Positions 34,331-46,747 of a stretch of DNA of 64,000 bases are shown one piece after another. The stretch comes from Protaetia brevitarsis (lineage: Eukaryota > Arthropoda > Insecta > Coleoptera > Scarabaeidae). Each line of letters opens with the position of its first letter. The first letter of the stretch is position 1. The DNA lies in assembly GCA_004143645.1 (NCBI GenBank), contig RXPK01000038.1, positions 1,037,980-1,101,979 of the forward strand, given 5' to 3'. The notes below the pieces were generated by a model. It made no database searches and was not told the origin of the DNA. It worked only from the letters and a program-made list of their open reading frames with translations. The translations under genes and the position numbers were made by a program.

Positions 34331-35523
34331 TACTGCTGTGTACTGATTGAATTAATGAAAATGCAAAATGAATTTTAAAATGAAAAAATAAAAATAAAAT
34401 TAGCTAGCTCAACGGATAAGATTTTAAAGAACGCAAAAGAACTATTAACCTCAGAGTTACCCTCGCGAGTTAAAACTTGAATCTAACCACGAAAAGTAAA
34501 TTGTGAGTGAATGAAATCAGACTTTCTTAATTACCCGACAAATTGAAAAGGTTTAAAATAAAATAAAAGTACAGAATTTTTAACCCAATGACGCTAATTA
34601 ACCATCAATTTATTTCAACAACGGGTTAAATTACAGATTGTGCAGAAAAACCTTGAACTGATGGTTCTGGCCTAAAATAAAAACTGTACTTGACTCTAAA
34701 TTAAACTAGGACAATGTTATTTCCTATGCAAAGCAAAAATGTTGTCTGTTCAGGAAGATTATCCAAAATACACAACTTTTGAAATTCTACCCACGTGGTT
34801 TCACAAATTAAAATAAACTAAGTGTGGACAATTACTAAAAATTTTCAAAAAAAAAACTAAATGCAAGAACAATACTTCTACTCACCCAAGCGAGGTAATT
34901 GATAATTAAAAATGAAACAGCAACACTGAATAACGGAAAATTAACTCTTTAAAAATAAATGAGAGAAAAAAAACTAAAATATATCTTCCTAAACAAAAAA
35001 ATCATAATTGATCTTATATTTATAAAGTGGACACTTCAATATATTAACAATTATTATAATAAAAGTTCCTTGATTGACTAAAAAAAAAATACAGAATTAA
35101 AGCGAAATTTACAATATCAAAAAAGATTACAAAATGGTAACCAAGATTTAAAAACACGTCTACTCACGTCAATAGTCGAACAAGGAAGTCCTTAACAAAA
35201 CTCTACAATAGTTTTGCTTACAAAAATCCCTCTCTCAAAATCGTACAACGCAGACGTATAACAATTCAACGACAATATTGAATAGAATACGCATTAAAAC
35301 AGCACAAGCGAACAATGGACAATTTAATGACTGGAATAATTAAAAAAATCTTAACACTACAAAATTAAAATGATACAATAAACTCTTTAACTAAACTTAA
35401 ACAAAACAACATAAAATTTGTGAAAATTCTCGGTAAATTGAACATAAGCTGTTTAAGCAAAGAAAACCATAACATGCAACTTAAAATACACTTAGTGAAT
35501 TGGGTTGTCTAACCCCAGCAGTA
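34331..35523 (+). mobile_element. Unclassified 1.2-kb non-coding element, copy 1
   Basis: Matches 58775-59910 collinearly from TACTGCTGTGTACTGATTGA to the right end TAACCCCAGCAGTA. The ends are short inverted repeats: TACTGCTGTG against CAGCAGTA or CAGCAATA. Shared internal landmarks include TTAAAACTTGAATCTAACCA, GATGGTTCTGGCCTAAAATA and CTACTCACGTCAATAGTCGA. No coding capacity. A non-autonomous DNA transposon is the likely reading. The superfamily is unknown. Confidence 0.75.
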
Positions 35524-36205
35524 CCTTCTTACGAATCTCGTCATACATTTTAAAAAATCTGCTTTTACTTGCACATTACATTTTCTTAATCCAAGATGAC
35601 CAATATGGTCGTGATACTTAGTAAGAAATATTATAAAATAGTAATTTTGACCAGTGTATTGGATAAAATTTTAGTGTAGAAAAATATAAATTTTGTAGTG
35701 CTGAATTTGCACTACCCTAAACACTAGAAATTGATAAATACTTTACCAGGACACGTCTTAAAAAACTACAGTAAAACGAGTGAGCTACAGCTAAGCATAA
35801 CCCAATTTCATAGCAAGACTCGAGGGACGGAATGTTGGAATGGTAACGGACAAAAAGCAATGAACTAAAAATTATATTATCAATAACCTGTTACATTTAA
35901 AGTTAGTAATATTTTATTTTGAATTGATTTTACTAGTACGTACAATATTTCATTTATGTTATAAGATGATTAATTTTCTGGCTTGCAGTAGCAAATATGT
36001 TCAATATATTCTACGAGTACAGAAGTTGCTGTGAAGATGGCAGTTCTATTTCATTACAATAGCTTTACTTATGTAATTATAGTTAGTTTTCTACATGCTA
36101 GCAGATGTAAGAATCAAATATTGATTACTTGCCAGATAAATATGTCTGAGGAACTGTTATCAAAATAGTTTTCCATTGTATACGTGGTCTTTATTTTTGC
36201 GAATC
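35524..36205. other. AT-rich non-coding stretch
   Basis: No feature recognised. Confidence 0.4.
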
Positions 36206-36211
36206 AACCGG

Positions 36212-36355
36212 CAATGTCTAACTGATATCGATTTTGTTCAAGTTTTTTCATAAGACAGAAATTTCTTACCTAAATCACTATTTGTTTCAATTAATTTTTT
36301 TCCTAGGACATAACAAATATTTTTTACCACTATTTAAAAGAATAATTTAAGATCA
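36212..36355 (+). repeat. Dispersed repeat, copy 1
   Basis: Shares ACTGATATCG..., CACTATTTGTTTCAA and ACTATTTAAAAGAATAATTT with 55425-55568 in the same orientation, with moderate divergence. Confidence 0.65.
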
Positions 36356-36599
36356 ATTCATATTTATTAACGACAAATCGTTCTCAGTGTTAGAAAAGTT
36401 ATACTAAATTAATAATGATATCCTAGAAGTGTATAGACTTTACCATTTGTAAAAGGTAGGTACTTTTTACACCACTGTTTACACTTGGTTCGGCCGTTCG
36501 GCTAATTTTTTTTTACACTATTTAGAGTGGACCTCCCCTGTACAAATGCTAGTGTATTTGTTAAATAATGTAAAAAATTTCTTACTGTGTGCATAGCAG

Positions 36600-36860
36600 A
36601 TTAAACCGAGCATATTTTGATTTCAGAGTCGACATCTTCTTGATATAACTTCTTTCGTATGGACAATATTTCATCGGCCTGGGGTGACACGCAATGTATA
36701 CTGTCATTGAGAGTTGTCTTAAGGATTGTTGCGGCAATGTTCCTACTAGGGACATCTACATGTCACATTTTGTGTCCGGATTTGAATTCTACTTTGAAGT
36801 TGTAATCTTGTATACTAAGTCATCAACGCGCAATTAGTGGCAACGGGTTTGCAGGATGCA
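36600..36860 (-). pseudogene. Ty3/gypsy RNase H C-terminus and spacer
   Basis: On the minus strand one frame reads LSIQDYNFKVEFKSGHKM, a stop, then HVDVPSRNIAA. This matches the end of the gypsy RNase H domain (Leu-Gln-Asp-Tyr-x-Phe...Pro-Gly-x-x-Met-x-His-x-Asp-x-x-Ser-Arg), with the last catalytic Asp present. A second frame continues QADEILSIRKKLYQEDVDSE, as expected for the spacer before integrase. Stops and a frameshift show it is dead. No LTR or integrase is visible. An I/Jockey-like fragment on the opposite strand begins about 45 bases to the right. Confidence 0.7.
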
Positions 36861-36904
36861 ATAATAACTTAAAAATGAATGGCCGTCAGATATATTTTAC
36901 GAAT

Positions 36905-37620
36905 ATTTTTTAATCTCGAACCCCGTAACTAGGTCAAAACTAGTTAGAGACTGCAAACAATCCCTCAATGCACTGGCACGAGACAACACGGTGTCTCTGA
37001 TTTGGGAGCCGGGACATAAGGATATAAAGGGCAATGTAATAGCCGACGAACTAGCCAAGCAGGGCTCTAAGAGATACTTCATGGGTCCAGAGCCCGTATG
37101 TGGGATTACCAAGGATTCCGCAAGAAGGGAAATCTGTACCTGGTTAGATAAAGAAAGTAGAAAGAAATGGAGGTCGACTGAAGGTCAACTGTATATATGC
37201 CAAAGCGCTGATAGGGGATGGGGATGTTAGTTTCTCTGATAACCTACTCAGGCGCAGTAAGAAGGAAGTTAAAACCATTACTGGGTTGGTAACTACACAG
37301 TCCCCTGAAAAAGCATCTATACAACACAAGCCGGGTAAGCGAACCGTGGTGTAGAAGATGCAAACTACAGGAGGAAACGAGTTTACATGTAATCTGCATA
37401 TGTGAGGAACTGAAGGTACTCAGGCAGAAATATTTCTGGAGAGATCTATTGGAGCCCCGAGGTTCTCAAGTTCCCACTGGGCAAGATACTGGGTTTTATA
37501 GAGAACACCAAGTTGCTCGAGTGGAAATAAGAGACTTAATAGGGATGGTACAATGAGTACCTAGCTCAAGTGCCCGGACTTTAAGTGCCTACCCTAACTT
37601 TAATGAATGAATGAATGAGT
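36905..37620 (+). pseudogene. 5'-truncated I/Jockey-like retrotransposon, RNase H C-terminus to 3' end
   Basis: The frame from 36927 reads VSLIWEPGHKDIKGNVIADE followed by LAKQGS. This is the last RNase H block, Trp-x-Pro-Gly-His...Gly-Asn-x-x-Ala-Asp-Glu-Leu-Ala, with its final Asp. It continues to RREICTWLDKESRKKW and stops at 37230. After a frameshift SKKEVKTITGL and then WCRRCKLQEETSLHVICICE (about 37350-37410) give the expected Cys-rich knuckle. The 3' end is a short AATG repeat (37602-37619), a typical simple-repeat tail. Everything upstream of RNase H is missing. Confidence 0.85.
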
Positions 37621-40600
37621 GGTATACGGTTTCTTCTTTGGTAGTTACTCTGCTAAAATACATTCCAAGAACGAATTAACCCAGAAGAATGGCGCCTGCA
37701 CCGAACACTCGCAATTTCATAGTTTACATTATCTGCGTGCAGTTCGGTTTTTCAAACCTGGATCGTAAATATTTAGTAATGGCCTAATATAAGAATACGC
37801 TTTATTTTGTCAAAAGCTCGCTCCTGCTCATTGAGCTAATGCCGGGGATCTTTTTTTCGCTGTAGGTGTATTAGTGGATGAACAATGAATACGTCATTCT
37901 TGCTAAATTGGCGAAAATAGGGATACAGACCCAGAAATTGTCTTAGTTGCATATTTTTTCGGCTGTGTAAATTTGGAGACCGCTCGATTTCCTAAGTATG
38001 GGTTTATCCCCAACCTCGCTAATTTCGTACCTCAAATAATTTGTATTTGTCGCGAGAAAGTTCATTTAATTTAATTCATCCAACTAAATTTTCTTCACTG
38101 CTTACGTTATTAAGACTATTCGCATAGCTATTTGACAATCTTTTGCTCTCTATCTATGTGTATTCCAAAATTGAGAAAAAATATCTGAATTAAGAAGGAA
38201 TTAGAAAACTTTAATTATTGAAACTTACAATAAACTTCAATACTTATTTCAGTTGTTATTTATAAATTTTAAGTAAGATTTCGTACCATTTATTTATCTC
38301 TAAACTGGAAACTCGTCCTAAATATATATTCCTAAGTGTATGGCAGTTCCGATAGTAAACTATTAGACTCTTTCTGGTTCGAGAAACGTTATAGGTGTTC
38401 TCTAAGTACTAAAAAAGAAACTTTCTCTGGTTTTATAGTAGAATGCAGCATTTACAACTTGCTGTATTTTGAAACAACAGCAATATTTAATATTGTTTTT
38501 TTGTGCAGTCATTTTGTTCATAACTACCATGCACAAGGCACATACTTTTCTGATAGAATGTGATTCTCAATCTTTTCTAGTTTTCAAAATTTTCGGTATT
38601 GCAAGTGAAGAGTTTCTAAATGGCATTTTGTTAGACGGCCAAACTATTTTAATCTAGTTTAAAAAGTTCCCTAATTTTACTTCATTTGATGTTGAATAAC
38701 GTTTGTGATGTTTAAACACTTTCTGCAGACAGACAACAATCATTTGAAATAGAAAAAAAAAATGGTGGAGGAACAGGGAGTCATATTTTCATACTGAGCG
38801 GTGTGGAAGTATAAGGAATTATTTGAATTGATCGCTACGATTTCCAATTATAAATGCTTATTTATTTGTTGAAGTACATATTCTGCATAATTGACACAAG
38901 CTTATAATTTAATTTTAAAAGATTCAATAGTAAATGCAATAAATAAATAGAAAGGCATTATTATTATTACCATACCTGTTATATCTCTTACAAAATTCCC
39001 TTTATTCTTATTATTCTTACATCAACGAACGTTACATACATATTCTAGAAAAAACATTCCTGTTCATTATTTATAACCCCATAACCTCCCGTATGTATGG
39101 TTCCTACTGTTCATCCTACATACATTACAATACCCAAGTTTTTTTTTAAGAAAATGCATTAATAAGTAATTGGGATTTTCCAAACACATTTTTAATAATA
39201 AAGATGTTTTAATACAGTAGATTTAAAATGCAAGATATGTCTTATATTCATCTATTCGCATTTCATTCTTATTATAACAATATTTGCATCTTGCTACGTA
39301 CAGTAGATAATTCTAATTACCATATGACCAAGCTAAACTTAGAACATAACAATAAAGATTAGGGAGCAACACAAAACTTTTAAAAAAACGGTCACCCCAA
39401 TTCATGTATTAGATGGATATGTAATACACAACTATGTAGTATTTAACCTAGGAACAGAGTAATTGGTTTCGACCTACAGCAGATGTAACTATTATGCTTT
39501 TAAGGCGTTGCTGAATACAAAATACCAACTAGAACTCCCGAATCACAGTTTAGGCCATTTAAATTCAAACCCGTGCGTATATCAGGATTAATTCAGTTAA
39601 AACCAGGCTGTGCCGTTTCTATAATTCAAATAATTGCTACAGAATGCTTACATATATGTAATTACACATACATATATAAACGATAATGAAAAGTTTACAA
39701 GAATAATTAATAATTTAAGGTACCTATTGCACCGCATACTTATTCTTAAATAGTACAGCACAGTCATAATTAAATATAACACTAGGGCAGAATCTTTGTT
39801 TTTTTTTTTTCATTTTATCAAGACTTAAAGACGTTATAAGTTTGTAAACAAAATATTCAAACAAAAAAACTTTCCCTTTTTATAATAAATCAACAAAAAT
39901 TCCTTATCTGAGAAAATAGATGAATTTATTTAACCCTACAGTTTCAAAATTTTCAACCAAAGTAATAAAAAGCCGCAAAACCATATCTACAAAATTAAAA
40001 TCAATCACACATAGTGTATAAAATTGTCTGTCAAAATTATAATAGTGTATTTATATATTGGTGAAATCATGTAATATTAAGAAAATAGAATAAAAGAAAC
40101 ATTTATGTTGTTTTATTCTGTTTTCTAAATATTACAAAATCTTATAGCCTTAAGAAAACATGTAAAGACTGAAAATCATACTTTTAATTTAGTAATACAA
40201 CAGCCTTAAACGAAGAACAAAATTTAAAAAGATTTAATATACTAAAGTACTTTAAATTTAAATTTAACATTATTTTAACATTATAGAAATGTGTCTAATT
40301 AAAAAAATTAAGAACCTTATTCATATTTAACCAAACAATCAAGTCAACATATTATATCACAACACAATCTTTATATAAAATAAAAATATGTATTACAACA
40401 ATTTATTTTTTCAATTTATAGTTTTATCCACACAACTTAACTTGGAAGAGCAATAAGAATAAAGCGAAACGCCGTTATACATTTCCATTTTGTTATTTTT
40501 ATTTTATTAAAACCAAGAAACAAATATCAAAATATATACATTAGTCAAGAAGGAAAGATTGAATGCTATGTGCAGTGTTGTAGAAATGTCGTAATTAATA

Positions 40601-40650
40601 TATGTATTTTAATCTATCAGTACCTGCTTTTAATTAAAAATGTAAACCAA
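37621..40650. other. AT-rich non-coding stretch
   Basis: About 3 kb with no recognised coding region, element end or inverted repeat. Frames of 62-75 codons at 38336-38657 overlap each other and lack motifs. Confidence 0.5.
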
Positions 40651-40654
40651 ATAA

Positions 40655-40901
40655 GCAATCGTTACTTACAAGGGAACACCGGCGGGTGTCCCCCTTCGAT
40701 TTCGATGAAATTTGACAGATCCAAAGAGTACCTTAAAATAAGGGACACGTATTTTTTTTTATCGGCGTATCCGCACGATTTTGGGGTACAGCCCCCTCCA
40801 AAGTTTGGACGATTCTTCAATTTTTGCAAATATTTCCTAAATTATAACAGATATTAAATTTTCTTCTTAACATAATTTGCAGCATATTGCATGGCCCTAA
40901 A
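40655..40901 (+). mobile_element. Possible transposon end with ACTTACAAGGGAACAC start
   Basis: GTTACTTACAAGGGAACACC at 40661 begins a less AT-rich block with GGGTGTCCCCCTTCGATTTC and GGGGTACAGCCCCC. It resembles repetitive insect sequences starting with TTACAAGGGAAC that I have seen in other genomes, but I cannot name the family. The block runs toward the assembly gap, so its other end is unknown. Confidence 0.3.
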
Positions 40902-41301
40902 NNNNNNNNNNNNNNNNNNNNNNNNNNNNNNNNNNNNNNNNNNNNNNNNNNNNNNNNNNNNNNNNNNNNNNNNNNNNNNNNNNNNNNNNNNNNNNNNNNN
41001 NNNNNNNNNNNNNNNNNNNNNNNNNNNNNNNNNNNNNNNNNNNNNNNNNNNNNNNNNNNNNNNNNNNNNNNNNNNNNNNNNNNNNNNNNNNNNNNNNNNN
41101 NNNNNNNNNNNNNNNNNNNNNNNNNNNNNNNNNNNNNNNNNNNNNNNNNNNNNNNNNNNNNNNNNNNNNNNNNNNNNNNNNNNNNNNNNNNNNNNNNNNN
41201 NNNNNNNNNNNNNNNNNNNNNNNNNNNNNNNNNNNNNNNNNNNNNNNNNNNNNNNNNNNNNNNNNNNNNNNNNNNNNNNNNNNNNNNNNNNNNNNNNNNN
41301 N
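40902..41301. other. Assembly gap, 400 N
   Basis: Exactly 400 undetermined bases. Frames crossing it are artefacts. Confidence 1.
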
Positions 41302-41880
41302 AAATGGAATTCAACAAAAATATGCATTTCTTTTAAGTGAGCTCAGTGTTTTCGAATGAAATTATCAAGTGCTGATTTAAACTAAGATTGATTGAATGAA
41401 TACAAGAAAAGTGAAAAAAAACATTGTTGTGCCATCATTTCACTTTTTCTCTGTGTATTTGCCATCCCCAATGTAATCTGGAGCTGTAAATCCAGATCAG
41501 CTTCGAGTTGCATTTATGCGCCTGACCGTCATTTAAATATTTTATTGATTCGTATCTGTTTCTATTCAAAATCTTTCTAGCACACATCTCGATGGTATAG
41601 TAATTTTGGTTTGAAAAATGATCTATTTTCCGTGGTAGTAACATTTTTCAATTCTTGAGCCGCGACAAAATATTCCAACGCCAACACTCTCTCTGCTTTC
41701 GAACCGCGCGTAAACCAACAGGTGTTTGCCTGCATAAGTGCTTTTTCTCTGTATGTCCGTTCCTCTCTGTTAGGAAAGGACGTAGTGAAAAATGCATCGA
41801 TCATTGGTTACATCATGTCCATTGGCATTCCCATTGGCTATCGGAAGTGACCGTTTTCTATAGCTTGTTCGCCATACAGA
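41302..41880. other. Intergenic block with clustered CCAAT boxes
   Basis: On the minus strand three CCAAT words lie within about 45 bases (41800-41845), just upstream of a 75-codon minus frame at 41804-41577 that starts MIDAFFTTSFPNREERTYRE. The spacing recalls a CCAAT-type promoter, but the frame has no known motif and an overlapping plus frame is just as long. Confidence 0.25.
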
Positions 41881-41892
41881 CATGAGTATATG

Positions 41893-43445
41893 GTAGAGCG
41901 CTTGACGACCTTACAATAGTCGTCAGAAGGCGGTTTCCAAAGGTTCCAGTGGAGCGTATGCAAACCGCTCTAAACACGATTGACAAAGTGGTGTAAACAA
42001 GAGCGACTATCAGTCAATGCTCAAAAAACACAGGTGCACGTTCACAAGAAAAAGAACGCTAGAAGGTTTACAGCCACTAGTGATAGGAGGCGAAAGGATT
42101 CCATATGTCAAAGAGGCGAATGGTTTGATCAAAGACATATATGAATTCACATATCCAGAAATTGACCAGCAAAGCCACCATCGTCCTAGGTAGGTGCAGG
42201 AGGCTTTGTGGAAAGAATTGGAGACTTAGCCCCAAGATGACTCTTTGGTTATACACAAGGGTAATTAGACCCATGATAACGTATGGAGAATTAATGTGGT
42301 GGCCAAAGGCACGGCAAGTGGGGGCAGCCAAATCTCTGGGTGGCGTGCAGAGGCTGGCGTGCCTGTGCGTCACGAGAGCGATGAGATCGGTCCCTACCAC
42401 CGCGATCGAAGTAATTCTGAATTTACCACCAATACATATTTATATACAAGGAGCCGCAAGGTCCACACTACACAGACTTTTGCATAGTTAAGTACCGATA
42501 AGTAAATCGCACGGCACTGTCTATAAAAAAAACTGTTAGACGAACTCAAGAGGCACCCCTTTTAGGAATGCCATGTGATGCCATGGTTCAAAAATTTAAC
42601 CTAGATAGAAAATATCAGGTTATAATGCCAGAAAAGAAGGACTAGGAGACAGGTACTCCGGTAAGAGCGGACTCAAACTGGTATACTGACGGCTCTAAAA
42701 CGGACTACGGCGTTGGAGCGAGAATATACGCTAAGAAGCCTAAAAAGGCTCTTTCGATAAGCTTCAGCAAAGACACGACTGTGTTCCAAGCTGAGGTTGC
42801 TGCAATCCATCACTGTGTCCGAGAGGTAGAAAGATGTACCGAGCCAGGTAAAAGTGTCACTATCTTCTCTGACAGTCAGTCCACACTTAAAGCGATTAGC
42901 TCCACAAGCGTGGACTCTAAGCTGATTTGGGACTGTGTAAGCGCCCTAAATGAGGTGGGCATCCATAGGAAACTAACCCTAACCAATCGGGCGTGAGAGG
43001 AAATGACGGGGCGGACGAGCTGGCTAGGGAGGTTCGTCAAGGCCATTCGATGGAGCCGACCCCTCTTTAGGCACTACCAAATCGCAAATTAAAAAATCCA
43101 TCAATGAATGGATACATAATCAGTCCAGAGAGTGGTGGCAAAAACCACCGGGACAAAGACAGGCAAAAGAGTATCTAAAGGAGCAGAGACCTGAATTCAT
43201 GAGAGATCTACTGAATAAAGACAGGAAGACTGTCAAAATGATTGTAGGTTCTGCTGACTGGTCACTGTAGGCCTGGCAGCTGATGCTAGTAGCAACATAA
43301 AGAAGCCGCTCTCAAAGATGATGGGCCTAATTAAGAGGGCAAAATTAGAGAGCGTCCTCTAGGAAAAAGGGGATTACAATAGATCTGAAAAGGTCGCGGT
43401 GAAACAGGTCCATAGGCTACCCCAATCCTAATTTAATCTAATCTA
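41893..43445 (+). pseudogene. I/Jockey-like retrotransposon, end of reverse transcriptase plus RNase H
   Basis: The sequence starts near the Asp-Asp catalytic block (DDLTIVV, about 41908), followed by MQTALNTIDK. After shifts, 42141-42491 reads LTSKATIVLGRCRRLCGKNW, then RPMITYGELMWW and QRLACLCVTRAMRSVPTTAI, the conserved thumb of insect I/Jockey ORF2. RNase H follows: WYTDGSKTD (first Asp, about 42680), FQAEVAAIH (Glu), IFSDSQSTLKAIS (Asp), and after a deletion and shift GNDGADELA (last Asp, about 43005). The tail is decayed. The 3' end is a TTAATC-type simple repeat (43430-43445). Compared with the 36.9 kb piece it keeps more 5' sequence but seems to lack the Cys knuckle. At least four frame breaks make it non-functional. 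Confidence 0.9.
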
Positions 43446-43451
43446 ATATGG

Positions 43452-43754
43452 TGGGGCTGTTGCTCGAAACCGGGCACCGGGGCACACGGGTACCCGAATT
43501 TTTGGCTACGGACTACCCGGTTTCAGAGTACCCGGGTAAAACTCGGTTTCGGGTAATACCTGACTTCGCATGATATCCGGCTCAGGTAAAGCTCGATTTC
43601 AGATAATACCCGTTTCGGGTCAAGCACGATGTCGGGTAATACCCGGTTAGCTATTATCCCTTAATATCGGATAAAGCTCGATTTTGAATTAATACCTGGT
43701 AAGTGCACTAAACGGGTACCTGAGTTCTGAAAAAGACGGGTTTCGACAGCCCTA
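43452..43754. mobile_element. hAT-like MITE made of imperfect internal repeats
   Basis: The ends are TGGGGCTGTTGCTCGAAACC and, inverted, TAGGGCTGTCGAAACCCG, close to hAT termini. Flanking octamers TAATATGG and GTATATGA share the core ATATG, consistent with a decayed 8-bp duplication. The interior has several diverged units of the form GGGTAAAGCTCGATTTCGGG followed by TAATACCCGG. It inserted beside the 3' tail of the preceding retrotransposon. Confidence 0.6.
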
Positions 43755-45390
43755 GTATATGATGATGCTTGGCTATGTGCCAAATTCAGAATGCAGTTAA
43801 TCTGACTTCCTTTTCTACAACAATCTGCAAGGATGGTAAGTCCAGAGGAGTTTCTAATGCTAATAACGAGAAAAAAAGACACAGTACATGGATTTTTGCC
43901 ATCTACAAGTGTAAAATCCCCTATGCAGTTGACGTACTTAGTATAAATACGAGGTTTACAAAGTGTAAAAAATGATGAAACTCAATTGAACAAGTTAATG
44001 TACAAGTGGACCAAATTGGATGTACAAACACACCTCGCCAGTGGCGGTTCGTGACAGCATTGAGTGGTGGGGCCAATCACGGGCCAACTCCCCTCCCCCT
44101 CCCATTTCATTAAGTTTGGAAAATAGCTTGCAGTAATTTATTATCTCATTTAGTGTTAAGGGCCATTATTGCAATCGAATTTATGGATTAAATATAGCAA
44201 GGTCGAGTTTATTGTTTTTTTTTTTTTAATTTATATCGATTCTAGTCTAAAGTGAATTTTAAACCGAAGATTATTGATTTACGGTTTAAACCGCGATTGT
44301 AATAATGGCCCTAACTCGAATAATACCGACACAAAAAATTGAATGTACACAAATTTAGAAGCCATTTTAAAATGAAAAATACGTTAAGCTCTTATCGGGA
44401 ATACGTATCTACCTAAATATAAATATTAACGTATTTCAGAATTGCATATATTTAGTTTTTAAACTGCACGTTCATACATGGATCACTTGTTTACATTCCC
44501 CCACCTAACTAACGCAAAATTATTCAGCTGTTTTTGTGATTTTATATCGACGAAAACATAACACACACGTAGCACATGAATTATTTAAGCGAAGGTTGTC
44601 AAGTAAAATATAATGGATATTTTAAACATAACCGGACGTATTTCTTACAAAGAGTGGGAAACACAATTTTTATTTTTTTGTTTGTTTATCTAAGCAAATG
44701 GCTTTTTGCTTACAACACTATTATGATGTATTTTTTCAGGAATAACTCCCTTTTTATATTTATTATTTCATTTCATAATTTTTACCCTAAGAAAGATATG
44801 AATGGTAGTTCATTCAAGTTTGATTTGAAATACTATAGGTATTAATTTGTGATGTCATCTTAGAATAATACTACACTTTATTACTATAATTAATGAATAT
44901 TAAATATTTTTGAATCCAATTTTTATTGCGGAAAAGTGAATAAACTGAAGTTCGTATGTGACAACCCTTACATATGTTTTCACTTTCAATAGTCGATCTT
45001 CGACGGCTGTCAGACTCGCACGTTTGTCTACTGTGATAGTGGGAGACCTTTTCCCCACAGTGTGAAGTACTGACGTATACTGATGACGCGTGACTCGATC
45101 AACCACCGGGCAGCGGGCCAAGATACGGCTGGCCTCACTACGGTGTAATTTTTGTATTTCGTAATTTATATTTTTGCTTCCTATGTACAATGTTCCTTTT
45201 TCAATCTATGTTCTTCCTTAGTATTAGTGCTTAGCACTGGAGAATCATTTTGAAAACTAATATTTACATTCTATTTTCACAAAACCACGAAATATAAAAC
45301 CGAAGGTACTTTGTCACTTTGATAAAAATATTTACTGTAATTTCTATCATAAAACACGACTCAACGACGAGCCATCGCAATGGAAACTTC
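43755..45390. other. AT-rich stretch without recognised features
   Basis: An 89-codon plus frame (44576-44845) and a 96-codon minus frame (44900-45190) show no family motif. The minus frame lies in a slightly GC-richer block and could be scrap coding sequence. Confidence 0.4.
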
Positions 45391-45400
45391 TACATCGCGG

Positions 45401-45432
45401 CTGAAGATGTTCACCGCAGTTGTGAACGAAAC
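45401..45432 (+). other. Hammerhead-like core motif with a perfect 6-bp stem II
   Basis: CTGAAGA, one T, GTTCAC, a 7-base loop, GTGAAC, then GAAAC. Stem II is a perfect six-pair helix. An extra base before the helix departs from the hammerhead consensus, and stems I and III are not evident. Confidence 0.35.
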
Positions 45433-45439
45433 GTACGGA

Positions 45440-46740
45440 AATAATTCCACAGGACCAACGGCTCAACGTCCCGGAAAAAACTTTTTACAGTAGATTCCGG
45501 CTTTGAAAGCCAACGCAACATTTTGTTTGTCACATTTATTATTGATATTAGTTGCATTCAGATAATACAGCAGCTGAGTAGCTAGTACCCCAGGGCATTA
45601 ACGTATACACTGAATTACTGCTTTTTCAATAGCACCGAATTATTCCATTGATAGCACGTTCAGCGAATTTATACGCTTTCTCAGCCTACTCAGCGACTGC
45701 TGAGTACTGACTTATTGCAACTGTGTCCAGTGCAATCTAGCAAATAAGAGAGACCAAATCTTCAGCTACAGACGTTATTTAAGATGGAAATGGTTATATG
45801 GTTCAGTATGTTTATTTAATTCACTGAATTTAAAAATAAAAGGTAAAACAAATCGATACATACAAAAATTATTATGGACATATACTATTTTTATCAGCGT
45901 AAAACAATAAGTAGTCTAAAATAATTGCACAGAAATGTAACGAATGTTTGAAAGCATAGAATTATTTTAACGGGGAAAGGAAACACTCATTCAAAGTAAA
46001 TAAAGCGAAAATTGTAAATGTTACTAAGGTAATGAATATCCTTTCTGAAATGTATATAATCAGTAAATGTATTGATGCAACACATTTCTAGAAATATGTA
46101 AATGTATATGATAATTAGGTTCTTTCAACTTCTGGAATCTAAACTCTGTGGAAATTAAAAGAGTAACCTGCGGCCTTGTTGGTATGAAATCTACGCAGCG
46201 CTATTAATTTATTTTTGCTTAATCTTTATATAGTGTATCTTTAGTTAGGTTAAATCTTTATGCATATACCTAAATTTAATTTTAGTAGTTCAAACCTTGA
46301 AGCAAATTAATTGACCAATAAAAAATGTTGCTCTTTTTATAAGAAACTTTTAAATTGATATTTGAACAAACCGAGGTTACATTTTCAATACTGCACAAAA
46401 AGTTACGAGCCGCCACTGCTTGTAGGAAAATTCTCCCCACACAGGTAACATTTCACTGCAGATGTAAAATTCCCCAATAATTGGAGGTACAAAAGTTGCT
46501 TGCTACTTGTGGAGCAAATTTTCCCACTTTTGTTTTTATAGTACCATCACAGAAAGCCAACGAATCAGAATAGTTTCCAAGTGATATTCTCCAAATGTGG
46601 ATTCCACGCCCGTGTCTTATTAAATAAGACGCCACATTATTTATAAATGCAATTTTCATTCCTTCCATAGCATGCGGCCCCAAGTGTTACATTCTTCTCT
46701 TCCTGCTAAACAGTACTATTGTGGTTTCATTCGAATTAAC
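45440..46740. other. AT-rich non-coding stretch
   Basis: No feature recognised. A 76-codon minus frame at 46453-46683 has no motif. Confidence 0.4.
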
Positions 46741-46747
46741 CCCTTAA

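Noticed and set aside
40817..41340. Frames of about 150-166 codons across 40.8-41.3 kb
   Set aside because: They consist almost entirely of undetermined bases in the assembly gap.
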